Source of the DNA: Vanilla planifolia
Taxonomy: Eukaryota > Streptophyta > Magnoliopsida > Asparagales > Orchidaceae
Length of the DNA stretch: 64,000 bases
Direction of reading: 5' to 3'
Assembly (NCBI GenBank): GCA_023846275.1
Contig: JAIUJO010000188.1
Coordinates: 674,501 to 738,500 of the forward strand
In this document: positions 26,430-38,009 of the stretch, in pieces
How positions within the stretch are numbered: position 1 is the first letter of the stretch
How the letters are laid out: each line of letters starts with the position of its first letter
Notes under the pieces: model-generated
Seen by the model: the letters and a program-made list of their open reading frames with translations, nothing else
What the model was told of the DNA's origin: nothing
Databases searched by the model: none
Program-made: the position numbers and the translations under genes

Positions 26430-26540
26430 AACGTACCACACAAAGAATAAGCACCACAATAAGTACAACAATAATTATTGAAATACATATCACATTAACT
26501 ATCACTATAAGTATCACAATAAGCATCACAATCTATAAAG
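26430..26540. repeat. Short tandem repeat, ~12-bp core, in U copy 2
   Basis: Units such as 'aagcaccacaat', 'aagtacaacaat', 'aagtatcacaat' and 'aagcatcacaat' in near succession, at the same relative position as 17245-17350 in U copy 1. Confidence 0.7.
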
Positions 26541-29500
26541 CAAGAGATGCATGCTAAACATGCTAAGAAAGCTATGTGACGAAGGGGTGTATTGAAACTT
26601 TTATGGTGTCTATGTCGTTGAGGGGACAAAGTTCTATGACATAGGTTTGTATCTCAATCGATCGTGGATGTAAGAACAATTTGCAACTTACAATACCACA
26701 TCACCAATTTAAGTCATTCTAAGCAATTCTTCCTATTGTTCATACTTAATGCCATTTCTTATAGTTCCTATGCCATTAAATTATCTACAGCATTAAATGA
26801 GCTCATGGTTGTGTTCCCCTGTAGTTAAAATCCCTTATGATTGACCAACACGCTAATGATGCACCTAAGCAACAAATCTTAGCTTGGATTCTAACGTAGA
26901 GTCATTCAATCACAGTCTTGCAATTGATTGGTTTGCACCACTACCTTTTCAACCAAGATTGATGACAAAAAGTGTGAATCATTGGTTCATCTCTTTGTAG
27001 GCTAATTATGTTAACACAAACTTTAGTAAGGCAAAAGAAACATTTCTTATGATTGTCTTAACCCATATCATCTTATCAATTCGTGTGTGAACAATCTAAT
27101 ATTTGGTGAATTATTCTTCATAATTGTAAGTAGCAGTTACATTGAAGGATCTAAAAGAAATGTCACTATAAATTCTTAGCTGCTACAAACAAGTTATTCT
27201 TCTGGTAACTTTTCTAAAACCTTTAGCTTCAAGTTTAGAAAGCTTAAATGATTAATAGGCCACACTTTCATGGATTGTATTTGTATTGAAAATAAGAATC
27301 CAAAAACATTTTCCCTTTTGTACCTCATAAGATTTCATTTCTTGTTATGCTCAACGTACGACACTTATGTTGTCTTTTAACAGCTATGCCACCCTAGGCA
27401 AAATCCTTACTTGATAATGTCTTCTATGCTGATCAACCCAATGAGGCAAAATGTGGAGCAAAAAAAAAGAAATTAGGCAACACCTCTGTCCTATAGAATT
27501 AGTAAAATAACATTAAAAGTAGTGATATTTTAATGAAATCGGTATGCTGACTCCCACCAACTCCTACGTCATTTCATAAAGTCAGGCCAGAGTAAATGTC
27601 AGTAATGTCTTCTTTCCTCATTAATATTGCTAAGCCCAATCCATTAGTTGTTGTTTCATTAGATAGTAGAAAGGAAAAGTGGGAATCTTGCTAAACCATT
27701 GTGTGTATCTCTATATAAATGATTAGGCATTTGACTACTTTAGGAGTGTTTTAGTTACTCTCATTATGTACCCAAACTTGGTTGAAATTCTTGACTTTAA
27801 CATTTAGTGTGGTAGGTAGAAATCACATTGTATGAGCATCCTTGAGGACAATCAAAATGTTTTAATTTATTTGAATAGTTAGATTCCATAAATTTTTCTT
27901 AATTTTGAGCTGATTATTCAACTTTTGGAGAAGGCCTTTGTAGGTGCCTCCCATAATTTATTCCTTAGCCAACACACATCGACCCTCTCCTACCACATGT
28001 GTAGCTCGAGTAGTCCACTGATAGTCAACGAATGTGGAACCGGTAGCCTTATGCAAGCCTCTAGAGCTAATCATTTTGTCAAAGTCATGGATCAATTTTA
28101 TTGACTTGCCTAAACAACATTACTACATCAATTAGAGGTTGTTTACCTTGGAGATTTTATATGGTTATGAGTATAAATGGGTGTAGAAGGCACTCAGCCA
28201 ATTAGATTTTTAAGTGTTAGAAGGTGCACATCCAATACTACCTAATATATAGTGCATTTTCGATCACATGGTCCTACCATTGGTTAAGATATCTTTAAGG
28301 ATGATAGGATCTTAAGCAAAAAAAAATATAGCTCTTTTGAGTCACTTATCAATTGCTTTAGACCACTTGATGTTGCCATTGAATTCTACGTCTTGGATTG
28401 AGAATTTTAACTCAATGTCCCTTTGAAGTTCGTGCCAAATGGCACTCTTGATTGGGTCTCCCACATCTTGTAAACTTTACTATCACAAGTGTAAGTGTCC
28501 TTCATATGTAACTTTTTCATCCTTTGGCCTTCAAAATTCTCATTTCAATATTTGCTACTATCACTAATATCTGCACTAACACATGCTCCACGTTGGCTCA
28601 CACCCCACATTTTATAGTGACCTTCATAGCCTTAAACTCATGAAATCACTAGATTGCATTAACGACCAAGTGCGTATCACATGCATAAATCCAATTTTGA
28701 GAAAGTTTAATTTGGTAAGTGATGTGTTAAGCAATCTTTATGGGATTTCAACTACCACGACAACTTCCTACTATCCTAATTGAACAAAACCATCTTTGAG
28801 CTCTAGGTTAGTGTGGAGTACGACACTACAATCTAAATTTTCTTTTGTCACACATAAATAGTTCTATTTACAAAAGACGTCCCACGTGTAGCTCAGACTC
28901 CTTAACTCAAGTCATCAAAGTAGTCTGGCCTTCCTACCTATCTAAGGTTTGTCAAACATTTAAGAGTATTGTGTCTTGATGCCTCTAATCATACACTTTA
29001 AGAAAAACAAATTTGGATGTGGCTGTAAGTATCGTGAAGGAAACATTAAAGGGAACCAACAAAATAATGGTTAGATTAGTCACTCACTTTTATACTCAAG
29101 TTAAATAAATGAATTACTTATCAGAATCATTATGAGCCTCCACAATAGTTTTTCTAGTTTCACCCTACTCAAGCATAAGTTCCCATCTTTAGAGTCTTGA
29201 CAAGGATGTTCTCTCTTGAAATCTTCAGAAAAGAGTTGGGTCAATTAGTATCTCTCCCATTGAACAAGGATCCCATGAATTAGCTTCCTTGCATCTCTGG
29301 GGCTTGCTCATCCATCACTCAAAACATGTCAAACTCATTGGTATGTGCTAAATCCATGTCAGATGTAGAGCTTATAGGCCATGGCCAATGCACATGGTTC
29401 TTCCATGGCATGCCTTGATGTGGGTGAGCACTGTGACTAATAATGTTGATTATTTCAACATGGCTGATGTTCGACCATTCTCTTAATTCTACCATGGCTC

Positions 29501-31559
29501 AACATAGTCCCATGCTCAACCTATGCAACAAACCAATTGAGGACATTCTACATGAAGTTGAGGCATATTGTTAGCCACTATCTGCTTCACTTGAGAAAAC
29601 CTGAAGCACTCTTTCATTCATTTTTTAAACTCCTTTTCATCTTACACTCATGATACTTGTTTGTTATTAGACCTTTGCAATTATTTTGCCTTGGATGAAA
29701 TTTATCAAAAAATTTTGGTTGCATTGCCAAACATCCTAACTTTTTATAACACCTTGTATAATGACATAGTAATAGTGAATGAGACTCTCACCCTCTCTGG
29801 TGTCCCCTTCAAAGGGACTTGATCCTAATTCATCATTGAGGATGGCACTCTATATTACTATTCAGGATTTAGTATGCCCAATTTTTACTTTTGGCTAGTC
29901 CTATTTTTCTTGCTATTGCTAAGGGAACCATCTAAGTTACTTCACCTCTGATTTATATGCTTAAAGTTAGCGTGTAGCTTCACTTAACATGAGGTCACAA
30001 TTCTACTTTGTGGAGCATGGTTTTGTATTTTTGAAGGGCATCTTTTTACCACATCGCAACATCAACTCCTACTAATGAACAACACATCAATCGTTGGCAT
30101 CCACCTCTTATCACATCAATAGTTGACACACACCCAATGTTTCAACATGTCAAGCCTTTGCATTAAATTTCCATTGACCACCTCCAATTAGTGGACAAGA
30201 CCCAATGTTGGGACTACTAGCTTCCACAAGAAGTGGGTCACATGACACCCTTGCTTGCATGCCCTTAGCATTCATCCTTGGGCACAAATTAGACTTTAAA
30301 AATGATGGTCTAGGGGATTCTATCATTCATAATGTGTAGTCTACTTTGTTATGTTGGGAGGCTCACGTGGTTTGAATTGGTGCATGCTCACGAGAATGTA
30401 AAGAGGTGTATTTTGAGATAGAGAGGGCCCAATAGCTAGAGTGAAGCAGATGGTTCTATAGTTCTATAGTGGCACATGCATTTGCAATTTCAAATTTGGT
30501 GTTTAGAGCTGGAAAGGAGAGTATGCAAAGGCAGAGGTACGATGCATAGCTCACAACAGATGGACCGAAGTGCATGATGCATGGAAGGAAGCTCACATTT
30601 CACATGCATGTATGCATAGTAATTCAATTTGTTTTTTTTATGCACTTCACAGAACTAGATGTGGTGGAGGTCTTACATGGCATGCATGGAGCATGGTGGA
30701 CTATGAAAAGTTCGCATTTCACTTGGGCACACGTGTAACTCAAATTTGATATTTTGAAGGTAGTTATGGGATTGGGTTTTCACATCTTGTGCTACATTTC
30801 TTTCTACTTTTTGCTATAACAATGGTGAAGAATTTCAATTGTTAAGGTCATCTCTACACCCAAATTTTTAAATTTCATATTGCTGTCTTATTGTTTTCAC
30901 TATACTACTATGTGAAATGTTTTGCTGTTACTACTACAAATGTTTGAAATAGTTGTTGTAGGAGTTTTGTAATTGCTTTTACTTTGTTGTGCACCTTAGG
31001 TGCCTACTTAATTCCAAGACTATGTATTGTGTTGATGGGAATTGCTGGAACAGAGTTTTGAAATTAGTAGGATAGTTGGCAATAAATTAAGAAAAAGTAT
31101 TAAGAAAGGGAAAGTTTGTGAATATGTATCCCTAATGCAAAATAAAATGATGGTGGATGAGTGCAACAAAAATGTATGTTTAATGAACAAAGATGCCTGG
31201 CTGTCTCTATAGTTGAAGGTGAGTTGGGTGTGGGGTTGAAAGAATGTGATATACTAGTAGATTCTAAATGAATAGAGATTGGCATAGGCATGAAAACTAC
31301 TAAATAGGTGGATAAAATCAACTCATACATTGGAGTAGATAAAAACATTAGTAAATATTAAAACATAACAAATGACAATTGAGATAGAAAGAATTCTATG
31401 AATGAGGGAGCATTAGTACTGGTAATATTGAAAGTTTACCTGAGATGAATGAGGACACGTACTAGGCAACCCAATGTAAGTTGAATGATGGCCCAAAAAC
31501 TGGCAATGTTGAGCACATTCCATCTAAAGAAGGCCAAAATAAATTAGGTATGGATGATG

Positions 31560-32880
31560 TGGCGTAAGAATTGGAGTTTGGTGATGGGGAAAATATGATA
31601 TTTCTAACAAAGGGAAGTTCAAGGATGTTTTGAAAGTTAAAAAAATTTCTAATGTAACAAAAATAGCAACTATTAAATGGCTTTCCAATGTAGATGTTAA
31701 AGAACTTGCTACAAAAATTGTAGATTATGTTTTCTAGGATGAGATCATTATGTTAAATTCGACAGCACAAGGAGGTCCATCTATTTGATATTGTGGGGAG
31801 AGTTTATGGTAGCAGTAGTTTTTTATTCATTATTAATAAGCTTCTAAAACATAGGTGATGGTATTTTAAAAATTTTAGAATTGGATCTCTAATCATGTCA
31901 TTTTTTGTCTATATTTTAAGTTAATTGAGGATAAAAATATAAGGTGGCTTTGGTTACATGGTTGATTGTAAGGAAAACTATAGGATTAGAAGTTTGGACC
32001 ACCTAAGCTTTGGTCGAGTCCCATGGCAGCAATGTGGCTCCGATGTAGGTTAGATTCCCTGTGCTTTCATTGTTGTACTGAGATACAAAAAATATCATAT
32101 ATATTACAAAAGTAATTAAAGAGCCAACCTTACTTGATGGTTGGATCACTAATCTATAATGATTATCTTATGCAAAAGGTCTATGTGGGGATGGACCTAT
32201 CTAAACAATTGAGGCCAGGAGTGAATCTTAGTGAACTGTTGATGAGAACTTTCCAATCCTTTGAGTGTGAGTCACTTTCTAATCCTTTGCCATTACACGA
32301 AGCAATGCTCCACTAGTGGGAAACTTGTTTATTTCAATAAGAGAATTGGAGGATAATGTAGCAAACAGGAATGATGAGATTGATAAAGAAACTCAAGGTA
32401 CTTAGGAACATCAAGGAGAACGAACTTAATAGGATGAAGGCTTGGGAGTAAGGAAAGGGTTTGGCCATTTAATGCTTGTGCATCCAAGGAAAAGGAGGGC
32501 TACCTTACCAATGAAAAAAAAGGTTTATCAAACCTACAATTGTTCCAAACTCTCAAAGGGAGGCTAGTGGTGTAGATAATAATGGTGGAATTGGTACGTT
32601 CTCAAGTAGGCAAATAATTATCTCCTATGTAAGGGGTAGGGAACCTTTTAAGTAAGTGTGGACCCCAAAGGCTGCATTGGAATATAAGGTTATGATTCAA
32701 GGGGCCCAGAACACCAAAAGGGGCTAGCATGAGGAGATGACAAGGGAAGAGGATACCCATGGGAAAAGAGATGGTGGTAGGGTGGAGGCATACATTGGAG
32801 ATATCTAAACCATGGTATTTTACAAAATTAAAAGGAGGGAGAGGAGGTCCTCTCAGAGGTAGTTCATTTGCTATAGTAAT
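31560..32880 (+). pseudogene. LINE E ORF1 remnant (DUF4283-like)
   Basis: Broken + strand ORF1, the nucleic-acid-binding protein of plant LINEs. 'FKDVLKVKKISNVTKI' (about 31620) corresponds to 'ASFREVLTARNNQN' of LINE F, and 'NVDVKELATKIVD' (about 31690) to 'NIDVKERVAAIPD'. 'LLDGWI' (about 32135) and 'VYVGMDLSKQLRPGVNLS' (about 32179-32232) match 'LLDGWT' and 'VCIRTDLSKPLKPGVWLN'. 'FQSFECESLSN' precedes the degraded zinc-knuckle region. 'GFGHLMLVHPRKRR' near 32458-32500 matches 'GLGPWMLVQHRRRK' near the C-terminus of LINE F ORF1. These matches run in order over 0.9 kb, so the assignment is firm although frames change repeatedly. Confidence 0.8.
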
Positions 32881-33529
32881 CGCAATGGAATGTGTTCGAT
32901 GATGAGCTGCAAAGTTGTTAGCTATAATAAGAGTTGCATATATGTAACCATGATTCTTGGCATGTTATTTGGTGTGATCTACAGATGATTGGAGTGTGCA
33001 TTTTGCTGAAATGGGTGGGAAGAATAATGTGGCTTTGGATTAGTGTGTAGGATTCTTTAAACTGAAGTATGATAATGGGGATTCACAAAGAGTGCTTCCA
33101 CCATAATATATACAAACATGAGTAGAAAAGAAGAATTGTTAGGGAATTGAAGAATTGTGGTTATAGGAATTTTTCTTGTAATTATTGTCATGTCTACAAA
33201 GCTCTTGAAGATAGGGTATTATGGAGTAGCTTGAGGACATAATAGTTGCTGTATAAAGAGACCATGGAATTCTACATGTAATAATGCCTAAGAACATAAT
33301 GGACAAATTGCCAAGAGGAATTTTAGAAATATACTTGAATCCAAGATGAACTACATACTAGAAAGTAATTTTGTAAGTTGGCAAGCGGTTGGTGCTCCAT
33401 ATAGTCAGAAAGTTAAGAATGGCTTGGGATGTAGTAATGGGTTGTAACTATGTTAGATGTACATATAAAGATAGCGATGATTTGAAATTGGTGATGTAGG
33501 ATAGCCTTTGTTTGGGTCACAAGATGTTG

Positions 33530-33960
33530 TTGGAGAAATGCTAAAGAGGTGCAATGTGGATAGATAATTCCTATGAAAATGGATGCTATAAGTAGGCATT
33601 TTACTAGGTGACAAGGTGCTGGTAGGGAGACCCTGAAAAGGTGTTTTGTGGCATGATAACTATCATATGATGAGTGAAGAATTTGTGACATGTAAAAATG
33701 GGTGGATTATTAAGAGATAAGGTGCCAAGGGGATTATATTCTTATTGATTTCCAAAAAGGTGTGGCAAGTTGCTGTGCTTAAGAAACCCATGATGTTGGT
33801 TGGCATTTTGCAAGAAGTTGAGCTACAACTAGAGAGGTGCTAGAGAGTTGTTGTGTGGCATATTAAGTGCTATATGAATTAGGTGCTACAAGTAAGAGTT
33901 TTATTGGGTGATAAACTGCAATTAGGGAGGTGCTGGAGTAGTTCATTATAGCATGTGGAT
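33530..33960. repeat. ~295-bp tandem repeat between LINE E ORF1 and endonuclease
   Basis: Two diverged units. 'gctaaagaggtgcaatgtgg', '..gatgctataagtaggc' and 'attttactaggtgacaagg' (33540-33615) correspond to 'ctagagaggtgctagagag', '..ggtgctacaagtaag' and 'ttttattgggtgataaac' (33828-33912). The surrounding 32900-34460 has no readable LINE protein, whereas LINE F has under 300 bp between its ORFs. So this stretch may be a separate insertion. Confidence 0.5.
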
Positions 33961-34479
33961 TGCTATGTGAGGATTCCAAAATATGTTACATAGAAGATTG
34001 AATAGGGACATAACAGATGTGGTGTCAAGGGGAAATTTGGCAAAAAGTTGAAACATAACATGAAAAGGCGAACTACTACTACTCATTGTAGTTAAGAGGA
34101 GTGTTTGAAAAGGTATGGTGAACTCCTTACAATGATAGTCACTACTGACTATGTAATGCTTGGTATGATATATTGAACTATGAGGTTTGAGCCTTTTAAA
34201 ATGTAATGCTTGGGAAGGGAGTTGGATGAGTGCAATAAAGAGAACTATTGCCATTGCGTTAGGATGTTTTGTGCTATTGGTAGGGGATACTGGGTGCTAT
34301 TGAAGGGGAGTTGAGGAATGAGCCTCAGTCAACAAGGAGGAGATCCATTGTTTAGGTAGCACAAAATCATTTTAAATATTATAATAGTTGAAAGAAATTG
34401 TTGGAATTTAAGGCTGGCCTTCATTATGCCAAGGTGCTGTAGATGGAAAGCTTTTCATATCATAACAAATGATCAAGTC

Positions 34480-35270
34480 TACAGTGTAGAATCTTCGAGA
34501 AATACGGGATAAGAAACCGAGGGATAGGTGTAGCTGTTTGTAAAAACACATTATATCATAGTAGTGGCTCTTATTGAAACCAAAGTTGAGAAGTTTTGTA
34601 GAAAAGATGTGGATTTGCTTCTTTGTAGAGATTGGTAGTTTATGGTGCAACATTCCACTAGACTGTCTCAAGGTATCGTTATTCTTTGAAAGAGCTAAAT
34701 GGATTTAAAATTCATTAAGCTTTCATCACAAGTTCTTGTAGTGCTGGCAAAGATGGGAGTTGTAAGGGTCCTAAAATTATGTATTGTGTATGCTTCCAAG
34801 GAGCCTACTAAGTGGAAAGTTGTGTGGGATATCCTAAGGGATGAGGCTAATGGTTTGGACCCATGCTAGTTTTAGTGAATTTCATTATTAATATGTTATA
34901 GGAGGAGAAAAAGGGGGAAGAGCTTTAGGAGATGGCTGAGATAGTAGGAATTTTCTAGGATCATTCAAGAATAAGAGTTGATGGACTTGGGATATATTGG
35001 TAATAGGTATACGTGGTGCAATGGGAAGGAAGGAAGTGCTAGAATATTAGAGTTGTTTGATAGAGTTTTGATGAATCTGTAAGAGATCCAGGCTTTTCCC
35101 ATAATTATAATATTACATTTCTAACTAATTGAACCAAATGACTGCCCTTTTGTTCATTGAGATAGGTACATAGTAGTGGATGGCCACTATAAGAAGAAAC
35201 AAATTTAAGAGGGTTTGGCTTAGATTTTCTCAGACTGTAGGGGTCCATAACACTAGGTTATTCCAATATA
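34480..35270 (+). pseudogene. LINE E endonuclease domain remnant
   Basis: The + strand reads 'VVALIETKVEKF' at about 34560-34595, matching 'VVALMETKARLV' of LINE F and including the catalytic Glu. 'DLLLCRDW' follows, matching 'DWLLGRGW', then 'STRLSQGIVIL' (34655-34685), matching 'SEGLSAGFVILW', and 'IVYASKEPTKWKVVWDILRD' (about 34785-34845), matching 'VYGPKHHHMRRAICDAVR'. 'TWCNGKEGSARILE' near 35010-35055 matches 'TWSNGKQGGARILK'. Stops interrupt it. It is the EN domain that would nick target DNA in an active element. Confidence 0.75.
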
Positions 35271-35459
35271 CTACAACTTGTAAGCTGAGGGACAAGAGCA
35301 TACTACATTTGAAGGATGATAAGGGGAAGTGGCTAGTTCAATAGAGAATATAAAATGTTTGTTGGCTAAAACTTTTGGATGAAATGGTGCAATATTGATA
35401 TCTACCATCCGCCATTATAATACAAATCATACAGATGCATTGATAGGTAATAGTAGGGA

Positions 35460-36420
35460 ATGCTTACCATGTAGGTTACTAATGAAGAACTCAAGAGTGC
35501 TATCAGAACAATAAGGAAGAATAAGGCACCAAGGATGGATGGTATCACAGTAGAGTTTGTGCATAATATTGGGCTATTACTCAACCAGATGTTCTTAGAG
35601 TTGTGCTACAATTTTTATGATAGATAGTTACAAAAAGCTTGGGAGGATACTCATGTTATGTTTATTGTAAAAGTGTGGTGTGTAGATATGCCGATATACT
35701 TTATGGCCATACGCTTGTATAATATTATATATAAAGCTCAGGCAAAGGTGTTTGTTACAAGATTGAAGAAAGTCTTACCTAGAGTCCTTGCAAAGGAATA
35801 AGGTGCTTTTGTATCAGGTAGATCTATCTCAAATAATATCTTTATTACTCAAGAAATGGAAATCATGATGCACTCTTTGGCATCCCGAGATGCTCTTGTA
35901 GCAATTAAGGTGGATACAGAGCAAGCATGTGATATGGTGAGATGGTAGTTTGTAACTGATGTGATTAGTTTCATGGGCTTTCCAGTAGTGTGGTGTGAGT
36001 GGGTGAATGCTTGTGTCTCATCTCTGAGATTTATGGTGCTATTGAATGGGGTTGGACTCCTATAAATTGAGGGTACTAGTTGCTTGAGGAAAGGGTTCCT
36101 ATGGTCCCATATCAGTTCAGTACTACATCTAAAGTTTTTACTTGGCTTGTGAGGAAATATAAAGCTATGACAGTGTTAGGATTTCATTATGGGCCAACCA
36201 CTCTTATCGTTTCACACTAATTATATGCTGATGAGGTGAGGATAAGTGCACCTACTACATGTGCTACTGCTAAGCCTGTGAGATAGGTTATGAAGGAATA
36301 CAGGAAACACTATGGGTGGAAGGTAAATCTTGCTAAATCTAGAGTCTATTTCAGAAAGAGTTTGTTGAGTAAGAGAAGAAAGATGGTGGCTAGCAAAGTT
36401 CATATGATCGAAGAAAAAAA
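35460..36420 (+). pseudogene. LINE E reverse transcriptase remnant
   Basis: A long readable stretch includes 'VTNEELKSAIRTIRKNKAP' followed by 'DGITVEFV' (about 35475-35560), 'AIRLYNIIYKAQAKVFV' (35705-35755), 'GAFVSGRSISNNI' (35805-35840) and 'AIKVDTEQACDMVRW' (35905-35948; motif A, catalytic Asp kept). 'FPVVWCEWVNACVSSLRFMV' lies near 35975-36035. The motif C region near 36220-36240 reads 'YADE' where 'FADD' is expected. Order and wording match LINE F (for example 'FPVTWCEWITACISGPRF'). Several stops make it non-functional. The altered second Asp of motif C could be decay. Confidence 0.8.
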
Positions 36421-37450
36421 CTCAATTATTTAAGGGAGCACATTTCAACAAATTTTCTAAGCAAGGGCGATTTTAATTTTGTCATTAAAGGAGTGAAAGA
36501 ATAGGTTGCAAAATGGAGAATTAGTCTACTTTCCTTGGTGGATAAGATTGTTATAATCAATTCTGTGTTGATATCTATTCCTAATTTTTACTTGAGCCAT
36601 TGTGTGGTGCCAAAGGGATGATCAATGAGTTGGAAAAGATGTTTAGAAGAAATTTATAGTGTGGTGCCAATGATGGCGACACAATGTGCTATGCTGATTA
36701 GAGATCTGTCATATTACAAAACAAATAAATTCCATGTTATGGATTGGAGTCTCGATTGAGTGTGCATGGTTATTGGAAGATCATATAGATGGGTATTGTT
36801 ATAGTAGCAAAAAAATTCTTTAAGTATACCTTTATGCCAAAAGTTTGAAAAGCCACACTAGCCATAGTCATCCTGATGTTGGACTAGACGAAATTTGCTT
36901 AGTTAGAAAATTCGTGACTGATGCACAATAAAGAGCAGGGCCGTCTCCCTAAGGGACACACACCTAGATACGATGAGGGTTGAACGCAAAAGGCACCAAC
37001 CAATGAATCCTAACTAAACTTAGGATCGATAGCGGCTAAGAAGTTGCTAAATCGATTACGGCTACACACTTTCAAACACGCAGAAATGGGGAGTATTTAG
37101 ATTGGTTAAGTACCAGTTGAACTTAAAATATAATTTGTAGTAAAAGTTGCACTTCGCAGAATGAAAATATATTGAAGACAAATTAATAATCTAGGAATGG
37201 AAATTACTCGTAAAAAGGAAGACGAGGAAAAACAAAGTTTCAACTTGAAGATGGTTGAGCGGTGAAGGAAGATGATAGACTGAAGTGGCGTCTCACCACT
37301 TGGACCTCGCGTCCCTCCTCCCAGTATCAGAGCTTTGACGAGTTGGCACGCCAAAGACACTCAGAGCACTCACGAACTCAGAATGGAAGCAAAGAATACT
37401 CAAAAGCTTGCATTAACTATTCAATCTCCTTACAATAGAAGAGGACTCCC

Positions 37451-37461
37451 TCTTATATAGG
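37451..37461 (-). promoter_or_regulatory. Candidate TATA box, minus strand
   Basis: The reverse complement reads 'CCTATATAAGAGGG', a canonical plant TATA-box context in otherwise non-repetitive sequence. Transcription would start about 30 bp downstream, near 37420-37425, and run toward 36910. It lies at the foot of the CpG-rich block. A chance match is possible in AT-rich DNA, but the form is unusually good. Confidence 0.45.
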
Positions 37462-37622
37462 AATCCATAAGGGTACAAAAGACATTTTGACTCATAATAT
37501 GGGAATACTAAAGGACACATGGGTAAACTAAAAGTCACTTAAAAATTACAAATAGACTCCTAGAAATCTGAGAAAAATAATGAAAATTAAGTTTATTTAT
37601 CCTAATTTAACCCAAATTTCGA

Positions 37623-37800
37623 ATGGCTGGAGGCGCGGCGACGGCGGCGGCGGCGGCGGTGCGGGTCGGTGCGGGCTGGCGTGGGTCGGCGCGGGTCGCA
37701 GGTCGCGGGTCGGTGCGGGCTGGCGTGGGTCGGCGTGGGCTGGCGTGTCGCGGGTCGGTGCGGGCTGGCGTGGGTCGGCGCAGGTCACAGTTCGCGGGTC
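37623..37800. repeat. CGG microsatellite and 44-45-bp GC-rich minisatellite
   Basis: A (CGG)n-like tract at about 37634-37660 passes into a minisatellite whose core 'cggtgcgggctggcgtgggt' starts at 37667, 37711 and 37756, giving spacings of 44 and 45 bp with variable linkers ('cgcgggtcgcaggtcg'). CpG sites are intact here, unlike nearly everything else in the island. Gly/Arg-rich or Pro/Ala-rich frames run through it on both strands and are most likely by-products of the repeat. Confidence 0.85.
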
Positions 37801-37944
37801 ACCCAGTGGGTAGCTTGGGTAGACGCCTGGCTGGACTCATGCACAGCGGTTCGGGCACGAGCGGTTCGAAACGCCGGCGGCGGAGGTTGCGGCGCGGCGA
37901 CGGCGGAGGCGGCAGTCAGTGGCAGGAATAGTGATTTTGGCCTT

Positions 37945-37945
<1 letters not shown>

Positions 37946-37981
<36 letters not shown>
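37946..37981. repeat. 36-bp T homopolymer
   Basis: An uninterrupted run of 36 T on the + strand, between the CpG-rich block and the start of LINE C. It would be poly(A) on the - strand but sits at the 5' side of the minus-strand promoter candidate, so it does not behave as a retroelement tail of this insert. Its length may be an assembly approximation. Confidence 0.9.
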
Positions 37982-37982
<1 letters not shown>

Positions 37983-38009
37983 TACAAAACCTGGTCCTTG
38001 GACGTCGAA

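Larger units (their letters stand above)
21640..30180. repeat. Unrecognised segment U, copy 2 (interrupted)
   Basis: Collinear with U copies 1 and 3. Landmarks: 'gtgaagttatccaaactaat..gtatct' (about 21730), 'tttaaattgtatat' (22015), interruption at about 22106-23870, then 'ctctctagaatcaaacc' (23895), 'accatcaaataaactataac' (24150), 'tttgagacaagcatatgact' (24240), 'agtgtggtgtcaa' (24562), the short tandem repeat (26430-26540), 'gtgtctatgtcgttgag' (26605), 'agttattcttctggtaac' (27205) and 'catgaca'-type text to about 30165 ('caacatcaactcc' at 30060). Between about 28700 and 29870 it has roughly 1.1 kb that copy 1 lacks. Frames of 60-105 residues occur but are not shared with the other copies. 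Function unknown. Confidence 0.6.
30300..36905 (+). mobile_element. Decayed LINE E, 5' UTR to connector (subfamily 2)
   Basis: This + strand LINE is clearly related to the complete LINE F at 57457-63800. It has an ORF1 remnant (about 31560-32880), then 1.5 kb without readable protein, endonuclease (about 34480-35270), reverse transcriptase (about 35460-36420) and the start of the connector ('RMINELEKMFRRNL' near 36620-36660, matching 'RIIADIERRIRQFLW' of LINE F). Sequence similarity to a LINE stops near 36905, where a GC-rich insert begins. Zinc finger and RNase H are missing. The 30300-31560 stretch is a tentative 5' UTR, assigned by position only. Stops and shifts are frequent. Confidence 0.7.
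36910..38005. other. CpG-rich insert between LINE E and LINE C
   Basis: LINE E stops near 36905 and LINE C starts near 38010. Between them lies about 1.1 kb of clearly different composition: undecayed CpG-rich sequence at 37623-37930, a run of 36 T at 37946-37981, and AT-richer text at 36910-37620. On the - strand it has a canonical TATA box (37451-37461) downstream of the CpG-rich block. This order resembles a promoter region or an LTR (U3-R-U5), but I could not find TG..CA ends, a primer-binding site in a consistent place or a target duplication. Minus-strand frames of 63-84 residues are low-complexity or unrecognised. It is probably younger than the LINEs around it. Confidence 0.55.

Noticed and set aside
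26212-26529. 105-codon minus-strand frame rich in Ile/Val
   Set aside because: Its N-terminal part is the translation of the 12-bp tandem repeat, and it is not conserved in U copies 1 and 3.
37321-37333. tRNA-Met primer-binding-site-like 'ccagtatcagagc' on the + strand
   Set aside because: It has two mismatches to the usual TGGTATCAGAGC core, its orientation conflicts with the minus-strand TATA box, and no LTR pair is visible.
37946-37981. T36 as the tail of a retroelement
   Set aside because: No target duplication or element end was found beside it, and its side does not fit the promoter direction of the insert.
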